From: Pollutimonas subterranea
GTDB lineage: Bacteria; Pseudomonadota; Gammaproteobacteria; Burkholderiales; Burkholderiaceae_B
Length of the DNA stretch: 64,000 nt
Reading direction: 5' to 3'
Assembly (NCBI RefSeq): GCF_002849655.1
Contig: NZ_PDNW01000009.1
Span: 116,510 to 180,509 of the forward strand
Positions 1 to 7,203 of the stretch are shown piece after piece (position 1 is the first letter of the stretch; every line of letters starts with the position of its first letter). The position numbers were made by a program, and so were the translations under genes. The notes under the pieces are model-generated. The model was given only the letters and a program-made list of their open reading frames with translations. It ran no database searches and was not told where the DNA came from.

Positions 1-920
1 GTGCCGAACAAGTCGCGCTCATTTGAAAAAGTATCGGGAGGCGCGAAGCTGTTCCGAGCATCCGGCGCAGATGGTATGGGCAGTCCCGCCGCGATATTGA
101 CGCTCGGTTGGCTGCGGCTCAATTTGTGCTCCTGCCAACCCAGGTCGGCAGACAAGCGGGCTCGTTCGCCACGCCAATCAAGACCAATGCCAAAGGCACT
201 GAGCTTGCGTTTTTCATCGTCGACGGCTGTGCCGCCGTCACGACGTACAGCGTTCAAGCGTATTCCGGTGTTCTCGTCCGGCCCGAAGCGGCGCGCCAGA
301 TCGACCGCCGCATAGCCCTGATTGCCACTTTCCCAGCCCAGTGTGACCTCCGACAATGGCGTGTTGGGCGCGCGTTTTGGAACCACGTTAATCGCGCCGC
401 CGACGCCCGAGCCTCCGGGGGCCGCGCCATTGAGGAAAGCATTGGCGCCCTTGAACACTTCCAGGCGCTCGATGAATTCGCTGGCAAGATACTGGCGCGG
501 CAGGAGGCCATACAAGCCGTTATAGGTAATGTCGTCTGAATACAACGGAAAGCCGCGCACCATGTACAACTGCTGGTAATTGCCGAAGCCGCGCGCAATT
601 CGCACGCCGGGATCATTCTCCAGGATGTCGGCCACGCTGGCCGCCTGCTGGTCCTTGATCAACTGGCTGGTGTACTCAGTGCTATTGAACGGCGTGTCCA
701 TGGTGTCCAGGTTACCCAGCAAGCCCATGCGGCCTCCCCGGGCGACTTGCCCGCCCGCATACACGGGCAGCAGGCCCTCTGCCGACGCGTCGGCACTGGA
801 CTGTACCGTTACCGGCGCCAATGTTTCCACAGACCCTTCCGGCGCCGCGGATTGCGCGTGCGCGGACGCGCTCGCGAAGGCGGCAAGGATAGCCGCGTGC
901 AAAGGGAAACGTTTGTGCAT
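1..920 (-). CDS. TonB-dependent siderophore receptor, N-terminal part
   Basis: This is the first ~306 residues of an outer-membrane TonB-dependent receptor; it runs off the window at base 1. The start is the ATG at 918-920, giving an N-terminus MHKRFPLHAAILAAFASASAHA, a clear Sec signal peptide cleaved after AHA. A plug domain follows, with the family pattern SVADILENDPGVRIARGFG, then YMVRGF, then GSGVGGAINVVPKRAP, then the start of the beta-barrel. The layout is that of ferric-siderophore receptors (FhuA/FpvA class); the ligand cannot be told. It carries its own promoter overlapped by a Fur-like box (939-959), which supports iron-regulated expression. No frame break is seen in the visible part. 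Confidence 0.88.
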   Translation of the reverse strand, partial: MHKRFPLHAAILAAFASASAHAQSAAPEGSVETLAPVTVQSSADASAEGLLPVYAGGQVARGGRMGLLGNLDTMDTPFNSTEYTSQLIKDQQAASVADILENDPGVRIARGFGNYQQLYMVRGFPLYSDDITYNGLYGLLPRQYLASEFIERLEVFKGANAFLNGAAPGGSGVGGAINVVPKRAPNTPLSEVTLGWESGNQGYAAVDLARRFGPDENTGIRLNAVRRDGGTAVDDEKRKLSAFGIGLDWRGERARLSADLGWQEHKLSRSQPSVNIAAGLPIPSAPDARNSFAPPDTFSNERDLFG

Positions 921-938
921 GGTAGTTGTTTGATTGTT

Positions 939-959
939 ATTGAGAACGATCCGCATTAT
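939..959 (-). promoter_or_regulatory. Fur-like operator
   Basis: On the plus strand the sequence ATTGAGAACGATCCGCATTA resembles the inverted-repeat Fur consensus of betaproteobacteria (AATGAGAAT / ATTCTCATT halves). It overlaps the -10 element of the receptor promoter, the place expected for iron-dependent repression. The match is imperfect. Confidence 0.5.
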
Positions 960-983
960 TGCCTGCGCGGCATATGGGGTCAA
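955..983 (-). promoter_or_regulatory. sigma70-type promoter of the TonB receptor
   Basis: On the minus strand TTGACC (983-978) is followed after exactly 17 bases by AATAAT (960-955). The spacing is ideal and the start codon lies 35 bases downstream of the -10 element. Confidence 0.5.
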
Positions 984-1690
984 TTCTTTACAACAAGATC
1001 CGCAAGGTGATTGAAGTCGCGAGCGACAATGTCCCAGTTTTCGCTCGGTTCAAGGTCCGTGATCTGGTTGGTACCATGTTCCGTTTTTCTTGGGACGAAT
1101 GCGGTACTCAGGCCACATAGGCGAGCGGCATGCAAATCGTTATTGTGCGCCGCAACCATACAAACTTCCTTGGGTGACAAGCCGAGTATCTCGACCATGC
1201 GCGTATACGCGGGCGGCGAAGGCTTATAGGCCTGGGTCACTTCAGCGCCAAGAATGGCATCCCATGGGATATGGGCACGCTTGGCCATATTGACCATCAA
1301 GGCAATATTGCCATTCGAAGCGGGCGCAATGATGGAATGTTGCTTCAGCCGCGTAAGGCCACCGACGACATCGGGCCAGGGGTCCAGCCGATGCCATGCC
1401 GAATTGAGTCGTTCCAGTGCATCCGGGCTCAGTCCGGCGGTATTGACGCCATAGTTGCCCAGCACGATCCCGAGATTCTCGCGATGCAGAATATCAAGAC
1501 GGGTGAAAGGCCGCTTGCCGCTACGACACGCCTCCATCGCCGGCTGGTATAAATTCCGCCAGGAGTCGGCGAATTCGTAGGGATCAATGCCGGTGAGGTC
1601 GTATTCCGAAAAGAAATCCGCGGCTTCACGCGCTATGCCTGCGCGCCAGTCAACGACAGTGCCAAATACATCGAAACAGAAGGCTTTCAT
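980..1690 (-). CDS. haloacid dehalogenase, type II (HAD superfamily)
   Basis: This 236-residue HAD-superfamily hydrolase resembles (S)-2-haloacid dehalogenases, cytosolic enzymes that displace halide from short 2-haloalkanoates through an aspartyl ester. HAD motif I is FDVFGTVVDW with the nucleophile Asp7. A cap domain with LDPWPDVVGGL follows, then motif II/III elements PASNGN and AYKPSPPAYTRM, and a C-terminal VAAHNNDLHAARLCGL region typical of type II dehalogenases. The length is normal for the family. The TonB receptor starts only 60 bases downstream of its stop on the same strand but has its own promoter, so the two are probably separate units. The true substrate may be another 2-substituted acid. 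Confidence 0.85.
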   Translation of the reverse strand: MKAFCFDVFGTVVDWRAGIAREAADFFSEYDLTGIDPYEFADSWRNLYQPAMEACRSGKRPFTRLDILHRENLGIVLGNYGVNTAGLSPDALERLNSAWHRLDPWPDVVGGLTRLKQHSIIAPASNGNIALMVNMAKRAHIPWDAILGAEVTQAYKPSPPAYTRMVEILGLSPKEVCMVAAHNNDLHAARLCGLSTAFVPRKTEHGTNQITDLEPSENWDIVARDFNHLADLVVKN

Positions 1691-1892
1691 CTTTTCCCCG
1701 GAACGGTTCGATTAAGGATTCGATGATAGCAGTGGTATCGGTGTGGGGCTGTCAGGCTACTGCGAAGCATTATGCGATAGGCACGGCGCATGCTGTCCAC
1801 GATGGCCGCATGCGGTTTAAACGATACGATGCCTGCGGTGCCGCAGCACCCGCACTTAGCCGGCCCTATTTCACTGTTACGGAGGTAATTCC

Positions 1893-2084
1893 ATGGTTCG
1901 ACCTTTTAAAGCAGCGCTGAATACTGAAAAATCCGCCGATGGCGGATTCGAGTGGGTTATTACGTTTATCGATTCGACTGTTGCGACGATGCCTCAAATC
2001 GAACGTTCAACGCAGACCTACGCGACCGAGGATGAAGCGCTGCGGGCGGGTGAAGCGGCGCTCGATCGGTTGCAGGACGATTAA
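1893..2084 (+). CDS. small conserved-looking hypothetical protein
   Basis: This 63-residue protein starts at an ATG preceded by a strong ribosome-binding site (ACGGAGG, 8 bases upstream), which makes a real gene likely. It is soluble, with no signal peptide or membrane segment. The C-terminal third (TEDEALRAGEAALDRLQDD) reads as an amphipathic helix. I do not recognise a family. It ends seven bases before the convergent stop of the SSS transporter. The 202 bases upstream, back to the dehalogenase, hold nothing else I can identify. Confidence 0.6.
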   Translation: MVRPFKAALNTEKSADGGFEWVITFIDSTVATMPQIERSTQTYATEDEALRAGEAALDRLQDD

Positions 2085-2090
2085 GCTGCC

Positions 2091-3533
2091 TTAATCGTCC
2101 AAGCTGCGAATGGAGGCGTTCAGGTGCGCGAAATCGAAATGCGGGCGCAGGCGGGTGAAGTGCAGCATTACCGCTGAAACAATGACGGGCACGATAGCCG
2201 CAAGCAGAAACGACTCCAGCAAATAGACCGGTTTCGCACCCGGACCGGGAAAGACCAGTAGACCGGCGATCAGTCCGCAAAGGGTACTGACGAATGCTGT
2301 AGTCCCGTGATAGCGGCGGTTGAACAAGCCGAAGAAAACGGGGAAGGCGGCTGCCGAACACAGCAAATCCGCAAGCAGGAACAGGTACAGCACGCTATAG
2401 CCTTGAGCTGCCGCGAGTAGTACCGGTATGGCAAGCAGGAAAACCAGCCAGCGCGACATTCCCATGAGTGTGGCCTTGTCGGCCTTGGGCAGCAAGCGGC
2501 GCATGTCCACGGCAATAATGCTGGAAACGGCGCTGATGACGGTATCGGCCGTGCTCATCACCAGCGCCAGGCCTAGCGGTATCAGTGCAATGGCAAACCA
2601 GTCCGGCACGCCGGGCATCAATACGGTGAACAATGCCACTGAGCTATCGCTGCTGTGACCAAGCCCGACGAAGGCGAGCCCGAACATCCCCATGATGAAA
2701 ATGACGGGTGCGGCAAGCAGGCCGCCCAATAGAAAGCCATTGCGCATGCTGCGGCTGTCGCGCGCCGCGTAGACGCGCTGCCAGTTGCCTTGATGAAAGA
2801 GGCCGGTCAAGAGGATGGCGACGAAAAATGTCAGGCCGGCCTTGATGCCCACCGGATCCGTCAGGCTCAACAGTTGCGGCGCATGAGCGCGCAATCCTTC
2901 CATAACCGGTGTGGCGCCGCCCGCAGCTCTCCAGCCCAGTACGATCAGCAGTACAAGCAAGGGCACGATCACCAGCATTTGAACTTTGTCGGTAAAGATG
3001 GAAGCGCGAATGCCACCGTATGAGGTGTAGAGCAGTGTGGCGCCCATGACGATCGCCGCCGTGACCCATAGCGGTACCGGAGCCAGCAGTGCCACCAGTT
3101 TGGAAATGGCGGTAATTTCAGCCGTCAGCGCAATAAACATGTAGAACAGCATGATCAGCAGTATCAATCCATACATGGGCTTGCCGTAGCGCACGATCAC
3201 GAATTCGGTAAGGGTGTGTCCTTGCGGAATCAACTCCCGCATGCGCTGGCCCAGCGGTATCATCAGCAATCGTGGCGACATCGCGCCCAATGCATAGCCG
3301 ATGACGGCCGAGAGCCCGCCCCACGTGGCGGCTTGTGCCGGCGCGAATAATATCCAGGCGCCAAGGGTGGAAGCCAACAGGGTCGTGATGGTCGCCACAG
3401 ACGATTGACTATTGCGCGCCACAATATAGTCTTCGAGGCTTCCTCGGTCATGTCGGGCGTAGGCCACTCCGGCGAGCGCAAAGACGCCCGCAAAAAGCAG
3501 CAGCCACAAAATCGTTGATGTACTCGCAAACAT
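2091..3533 (-). CDS. sodium:solute symporter (SSS), TPP-riboswitch controlled
   Basis: This is a ~480-residue multi-spanning inner-membrane symporter of the SSS family. About 13 hydrophobic helices are visible, with the SSS-like segments LLASTLGAWILFAPAQAATW near the N-terminus and SYGGIRASIFTDKVQMLVI in the middle. I prefer the ATG at 3533, because GGGA lies seven bases upstream; ATGs at 3539 and 3578 are also in frame. A TPP riboswitch and a good promoter precede it, so its substrate is probably thiamin or a precursor such as hydroxymethylpyrimidine. An SSS carrier under THI-element control has been called ThiV in comparative work; I recall this and could not check it. Substrate identity is inference. 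Confidence 0.85.
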   Translation of the reverse strand: MFASTSTILWLLLFAGVFALAGVAYARHDRGSLEDYIVARNSQSSVATITTLLASTLGAWILFAPAQAATWGGLSAVIGYALGAMSPRLLMIPLGQRMRELIPQGHTLTEFVIVRYGKPMYGLILLIMLFYMFIALTAEITAISKLVALLAPVPLWVTAAIVMGATLLYTSYGGIRASIFTDKVQMLVIVPLLVLLIVLGWRAAGGATPVMEGLRAHAPQLLSLTDPVGIKAGLTFFVAILLTGLFHQGNWQRVYAARDSRSMRNGFLLGGLLAAPVIFIMGMFGLAFVGLGHSSDSSVALFTVLMPGVPDWFAIALIPLGLALVMSTADTVISAVSSIIAVDMRRLLPKADKATLMGMSRWLVFLLAIPVLLAAAQGYSVLYLFLLADLLCSAAAFPVFFGLFNRRYHGTTAFVSTLCGLIAGLLVFPGPGAKPVYLLESFLLAAIVPVIVSAVMLHFTRLRPHFDFAHLNASIRSLDD

Positions 3534-3644
3534 GTCCATTTCCCAGTAGCCCGGTGTGCCGGGGCTTGTGCAAACCATGCAGCCAGCGTGTCAAGGCTGG
3601 TCCGAAATGTGATTGAAGGGGGAAAGACAATGCGAAATAATGAA

Positions 3645-3735
3645 TTTCCTTCCCTTCGCCGGCATTACCCGGATCAGGTTCAAAGGGTTACCGCAAGAAA
3701 TGCGGAATCTCAGCCCGTTAAGGCTCCCCCAGGAA
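3645..3735 (-). ncRNA. TPP riboswitch (THI element) of the SSS transporter
   Basis: Reading the minus strand, GGGGGAGCC (3730-3722) and GGGCTGAGAT (3715-3706) give the P1/P2-J region with the conserved CUGAGA. AACCTGATCCGGGTAATGCC (3681-3662) and GCGAAGGGAAGGA close the aptamer. These are the hallmark conserved segments of the thiamin pyrophosphate aptamer. About 110 bases separate it from the transporter start and contain a CCAGC/GCTGG hairpin (3605-3588) and a GCCC/GGGC hairpin near the ribosome-binding site. These could form the expression platform. Confidence 0.93.
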
Positions 3736-3744
3736 CAGGCGCAA

Positions 3745-3773
3745 AGCTTAGGTCAGCCGCATGGCATTGTCAA
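3745..3773 (-). promoter_or_regulatory. promoter of the TPP riboswitch / SSS transporter
   Basis: On the minus strand a consensus TTGACA (3773-3768) is followed after 17 bases by TAAGCT (3750-3745). The predicted start of transcription, about 3738, falls directly at the 5' edge of the TPP aptamer. Confidence 0.7.
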
Positions 3774-3840
3774 TCATGTTGCGTGCGGGAAGTGTGCACC
3801 GCAAAGCCGAATTCCGGCGATTGTGCTATGGTTTCCGATA

Positions 3841-3930
3841 ACGACACGGGGTGCCTCCACGTCATTGATGGCCGAGGCTGAGATAACACCCGTCGAACCT
3901 GATCCAGTTCATCCTGGCGAAGGGATGTCA
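3841..3930 (+). ncRNA. TPP riboswitch (THI element) of the SDR-monooxygenase operon
   Basis: ACGGGGTGCC (3845-3854) forms the 5' arm, GAGGCTGAGATAACACCC (3874-3891) carries the conserved CUGAGA, and ACCTGATCCAGTTCATCC (3897-3914) with TGGCGAAGGGA (3915-3925) carries the second conserved core. It is a second, independent TPP aptamer facing away from the first. Downstream, GGCGC-AGG-GCGCC (3938-3950) is a compact hairpin and a T-rich stretch (3971-3979) follows, before the ATG at 3991. Whether control is by termination or ribosome access is unclear. A weak -10 (TATGGT, 3827-3832) precedes it. Confidence 0.93.
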
Positions 3931-3990
3931 GCCTTTCGGCGCAGGGCGCCGCGTGCATGAGCATACCTTCGTCTTTTTCCAAGGCACGCC

Positions 3991-4773
3991 ATGCAAAACA
4001 TCACATCAGCGGTCCCGATTAACCAACAATTGGTTCTTGTCACGGGCGGTGGGCGCGGCCTGGGTGAACACGTGGTGAGCGCGCTTTTGCGCGAAGGCGC
4101 CCGTGTGGTCGTAAATTTTTTGAACAGCGCCGAACGCGCCCAGGCTCTAGCCGATACGGCCGCAGGGCGGGCAATGGCGGTGCGCGCCGACGTCAGCGAT
4201 GCACGTGCTGTTCGTTCCATGGTTGAACAGGCACAAGAACATTTTGGCATGGCTATCACCACCGTGGTGAACAATGCCTTGCCGGCATTCTCTTTTAATG
4301 GCGATCTGCGCCCGCACGCCGACACCTTGACGTGGGACCACCTGCATCAGCAATTCCAGGGGATAGTCCAGGGCGCTCTGAATACCACGCAAGCCACGCT
4401 TCCGGGGATGGAGGCAATGGGCTTCGGCCGTATCATCAACATCGGCACCAATCTGTTCCAGAATCCCGTCGTGCCGTATCACGACTACACGGCGGCCAAG
4501 GCAGCACTGTTGTCGCTGACCCGTACGCTGTCCCATGACCTCGGGCCCAAGGGCATTACGGTCAATATGGTCTCCGGCGGTCTGCTGCGAACGACGGATG
4601 CCTCTTCCGCCACGCCGGAAGATGTTTTCAACCTGATCGCCGCCAGCACGCCGCTGCGCCGCGTGACGACCCCCGAGGAGTTCGCCGATGCGGTGTTGTT
4701 TTTTGCATCGCCATGGTCGCGGTCGGTAACGGGGCAGAACCTGGTTGTCGACGGCGGATTGGTGAAAAACTGA
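3991..4773 (+). CDS. SDR-family oxidoreductase in a TPP-riboswitch operon
   Basis: This 260-residue short-chain dehydrogenase/reductase would be a cytosolic NAD(P)-dependent enzyme. The cofactor motif TGGGRGLG is at residues 18-25, VNNA at 93-96, and the catalytic YTAAK has Tyr166 and Lys170. At the position of the usual catalytic Ser, 13 residues before the Tyr, the sequence has Thr153 (INIGTNL). The C-terminal SVTGQNLVVDGG is the normal SDR ending and points to the FabG-like classical group. It is the first gene behind the plus-strand TPP riboswitch, and its stop TGA shares one base with the start ATG of the monooxygenase, so the two are translationally coupled. The substrate is unknown; context suggests a thiamin-related alcohol or carbonyl. 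Confidence 0.88.
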   Translation: MQNITSAVPINQQLVLVTGGGRGLGEHVVSALLREGARVVVNFLNSAERAQALADTAAGRAMAVRADVSDARAVRSMVEQAQEHFGMAITTVVNNALPAFSFNGDLRPHADTLTWDHLHQQFQGIVQGALNTTQATLPGMEAMGFGRIINIGTNLFQNPVVPYHDYTAAKAALLSLTRTLSHDLGPKGITVNMVSGGLLRTTDASSATPEDVFNLIAASTPLRRVTTPEEFADAVLFFASPWSRSVTGQNLVVDGGLVKN

Positions 4774-6080
4774 TGAACGATCACAGCAAACTCATGCATA
4801 TAAACCTGTTCATCTTCGGATGCGGGCACCATCGCGCGGCATGGCGCCATCCCGGGTCGTCCGTTGAACGCCTGGGTGATATTGCTTATTTCGAAGAGTT
4901 GGCGCAGACGGCGGAACGGGGCAAACTGGATGCCGTGTTCTTTGCCGACGGGCAATCGGCAGACAATGTGGCCGACGGTCCGCGTTGGTATCTGGAGCCG
5001 CTCACCACCTTGGCCGCCATGAGCCGCGCCACTGAGCGCATCGGTTTGATCAGTACGGTTTCCAGCACGTTCTATACGCCGTTCCATGCAGCCCGGCTGG
5101 TGGCTTCGCTGGACCACATCTCGCGCGGTCGCATGGGGTGGAACGTCGTTACGTCCATGTTCGACGCCGAAGCGCGCAACCATGGTTTCGATGCAATGCC
5201 GGATCACGCCTGGCGTTATGCCCGCGCAGAAGAGTTCGTCGATGCTGTCCTGCGTCTATGGGATTCCTGGGCTGATGACGCGCTTGCGCTGGACAGGAAG
5301 GGAGCATATGCTCGCAGCGACAAGGTGCGCGCCGTCCATCACAAGGGCGAACACTTTCGTGTCGACGGCCCTTTGACCGTGCCGCGTCCGCCTCAGGGTC
5401 ATCCCGTTCTGTTCCAGGCTGGGGCATCGGAGCAGGGCAGGGACCTTGCCGCGCGGTGCGCCGAGGCCATCTACGCCGTGGCTTACGACCTGGCCGCGGC
5501 CCAGGAATACTATCGCGACATCAAGGCGCGGGTGCGGGCAGCCGGTCGCCAGGATCCGGTTCCCATCATGCCTGGCCTGGTCACCTATGTCGGCTCTACC
5601 CAGGCAGAGGCCCTGGCCAAGCAGCGCGAACTCGACGAGTTGTTGCCGGCGCCCGATGCCTTGCGACAGTTGGGCATGTATATCGGTCGGGACTGCACGC
5701 ATTGGGATCTGGACGCGCCGGTACCTGCGTTGATGCCCCTGGAAGACTTCCAGGGTCCTAAGGGCCGTTACGCGACTGTTTTGCGTATCATCGACACTGA
5801 GAAACCTACCCTGCGGCAGCTGCTGGGAAGGCTGGCCGCCGGTGGAGGGCACTGCACCATGGTCGGTACACCGGAAGCCATTGCGGACGAAATGGAACGG
5901 TGGTGGCGCAACGAAGGCGCCGACGGGTTCAATCTGATGCCGCCATCCCTGCCTGGGGGGATTGACGATTTCGTGAATCATGTTGTGCCGGTATTGCAGC
6001 GGCGAGGTTTGTTTCGCCGCGACTATGAAACCGCAACCTTGCGTGGGCATTTGGGTTTAGCGCGTCCGGCGATGGGCTGA
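4773..6080 (+). CDS. LLM-class flavin-dependent monooxygenase (NtaA/SnaA/DszA type)
   Basis: This 435-residue luciferase-like monooxygenase is of the nitrilotriacetate monooxygenase group, which uses FMNH2 from a separate reductase to oxygenate C-N or C-S compounds. Family marks are AEDGK-like AERGKLDAVFFADGQ near residue 45, TERIGLISTVSSTFYTPFH near 95, LDHISRGRMGWNVVTS near 125 and HPVLFQAGASEQGRDLAAR near 210. The start at 4773 overlaps the SDR stop (TGATGA), which I prefer to an in-frame GTG 60 bases upstream inside the SDR gene. It shares the TPP riboswitch. No flavin reductase gene lies nearby. The substrate is unknown; thiamin-dependent control suggests a thiazole, pyrimidine or damaged-thiamin compound. 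Confidence 0.88.
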   Translation: MNDHSKLMHINLFIFGCGHHRAAWRHPGSSVERLGDIAYFEELAQTAERGKLDAVFFADGQSADNVADGPRWYLEPLTTLAAMSRATERIGLISTVSSTFYTPFHAARLVASLDHISRGRMGWNVVTSMFDAEARNHGFDAMPDHAWRYARAEEFVDAVLRLWDSWADDALALDRKGAYARSDKVRAVHHKGEHFRVDGPLTVPRPPQGHPVLFQAGASEQGRDLAARCAEAIYAVAYDLAAAQEYYRDIKARVRAAGRQDPVPIMPGLVTYVGSTQAEALAKQRELDELLPAPDALRQLGMYIGRDCTHWDLDAPVPALMPLEDFQGPKGRYATVLRIIDTEKPTLRQLLGRLAAGGGHCTMVGTPEAIADEMERWWRNEGADGFNLMPPSLPGGIDDFVNHVVPVLQRRGLFRRDYETATLRGHLGLARPAMG

Positions 6081-6272
6081 CGGTCATCAAACGGCAATGT
6101 GGACGGGTTAAAAAGGAGGCCGGAATCGGGATAGCAGCTGCGGGTTTTCCCGGTTAACCGATCGGCTGAGGGGCATCGGGCTTATGGATGTAACCGGCCG
6201 AACAGGGAAGAATGTCACTGTTTTATCATTCTTTTACCCAGTTATTCCGCTTTTTTGCGTAGGAGCCTGGTC

Positions 6273-6503
6273 TTGCACGAACGTATCTCCAAGTTGTTGA
6301 AAGATGCTGCCCGGCATTTCAATATGCCTGATCACCTTGATGCCTACGTGGCGGACTGCAATCGAACCTTTACGGGTCTATGCAGTCTAAATTTGCACTA
6401 TGAATATTGCGAACTACGTAGTGCGCCGGGTCGTCCTGGCATCGGTGCTGGTGTCCCTGCTGAGCGGTTGTGCCATCTACGGCACGACTCGGGCTCACTA
6501 TAA
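6273..6503 (+). CDS. possible small protein overlapping the next gene (doubtful)
   Basis: From a TTG at 6273, with AGGAG seven bases upstream, the frame reads HERISKLLKDAARHFNMPDH, then DAYVADCNRTFTGLCSLN. These first ~50 codons look protein-like in composition. From 6400 on it overlaps the lipoprotein gene in another frame and its tail looks like shadow sequence. It may be a short upstream gene, a decayed remnant, or chance. The region 6081-6272 before it is AT-richer (TTTTATCATTCTTTTACC at 6219) and may hold the promoter for this pair; nothing else is seen there. Confidence 0.25.
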   Translation: MHERISKLLKDAARHFNMPDHLDAYVADCNRTFTGLCSLNLHYEYCELRSAPGRPGIGAGVPAERLCHLRHDSGSL

Positions 6504-6768
6504 TCCTGACGGCGCGGTTTACTACTCCGCGCCCGGTCCTGTTTATGTCTCTCCGCCTGCGCCGGTCTACGTCGACCCTTGGTATGCAGGCCCTCCGGTA
6601 TTTTTGAACTTTGGCTTTCGCTCGTACAGTGGCCGCCACCCGCATCGCGGTCATCGTGACTGGCATGGCGGGGGACGCCGGGGCGGCGATGGCTGGCATG
6701 GTGGCGGTCGCCGGGGCGATCACGGCCATCGTCATGGCCGTGGCGGCAGTTCTCATCGAGGTCGTTGA
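6400..6768 (+). CDS. small lipoprotein with His/Gly/Arg-rich tail
   Basis: This is a 122-residue predicted lipoprotein. The N-terminus MNIANYVVRRVVLASVLVSLLSGC ends in the lipobox LLSGC, so residue Cys24 should be lipidated. The middle is Pro/Tyr-rich (YYSAPGPVYVSPPAPVYV). The last ~45 residues are low-complexity His, Gly and Arg with a repeated WHGGGRRGG-type unit. The tail could bind metal or polyanions, but that is inference. No good ribosome-binding site is visible ahead of the ATG at 6400. It stands alone between the TPP operon and a convergent membrane-protein gene. Confidence 0.65.
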   Translation: MNIANYVVRRVVLASVLVSLLSGCAIYGTTRAHYNPDGAVYYSAPGPVYVSPPAPVYVDPWYAGPPVFLNFGFRSYSGRHPHRGHRDWHGGGRRGGDGWHGGGRRGDHGHRHGRGGSSHRGR

Positions 6769-6798
6769 GATACGGATGGTTTCGGTCGGTTGAATCGG

Positions 6799-7203
6799 TC
6801 AGTCCGCCCGACTGGCGCGCTGGTGTTTGGTCTCACTTATTTTTACGATGACGTAGGCAACCAGCGCGAACACGAAGACCACCAGATACATCCACGCGAT
6901 GCTTTGCAGGCATTCGATTATCGTCCGATAAATCTCCAGCACCAGGCGCTCGCTCGTCAAGGTAAGCGGTGCAAGGTCTTTCTGCGGCGGGTCGATATAG
7001 CGCTCCAGTTCGTAGATGCGTACTCCCCCTGAAATCCCCACGACGAATGCGGCGAACGTAATGTAGCGGCGCCATGCCGACGCAATGTCGTCCTGGATGA
7101 TTCGGTCCAGGATGCGGCTCAGGGGCTTGTCGAAAATCCGCACGACAATCAGCGACACGATTGCCGCAATCAGGAACGTGGCCAGCAGCAGGGTGAAGAA
7201 CAT
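6799..7203 (-). CDS. hypothetical inner-membrane protein
   Basis: This 134-residue protein has three hydrophobic segments: residues 2-22 (FFTLLLATFLIAAIVSLIVV), about 48-62 (ITFAAFVVGISGGV) and about 100-121 (SIAWMYLVVFVFALVAYVIV). The loops are charged. The ATG at 7203 abuts the stop of the upstream serine hydrolase gene (TGA then ATG), so the two are almost certainly co-transcribed and coupled. I do not recognise the family. Confidence 0.65.
   Translation of the reverse strand: MFFTLLLATFLIAAIVSLIVVRIFDKPLSRILDRIIQDDIASAWRRYITFAAFVVGISGGVRIYELERYIDPPQKDLAPLTLTSERLVLEIYRTIIECLQSIAWMYLVVFVFALVAYVIVKISETKHQRASRAD

Noticed and set aside
5256..6050. 264-residue minus-strand frame inside the monooxygenase gene
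   Set aside because: Antisense shadow of a gene with clear family motifs.
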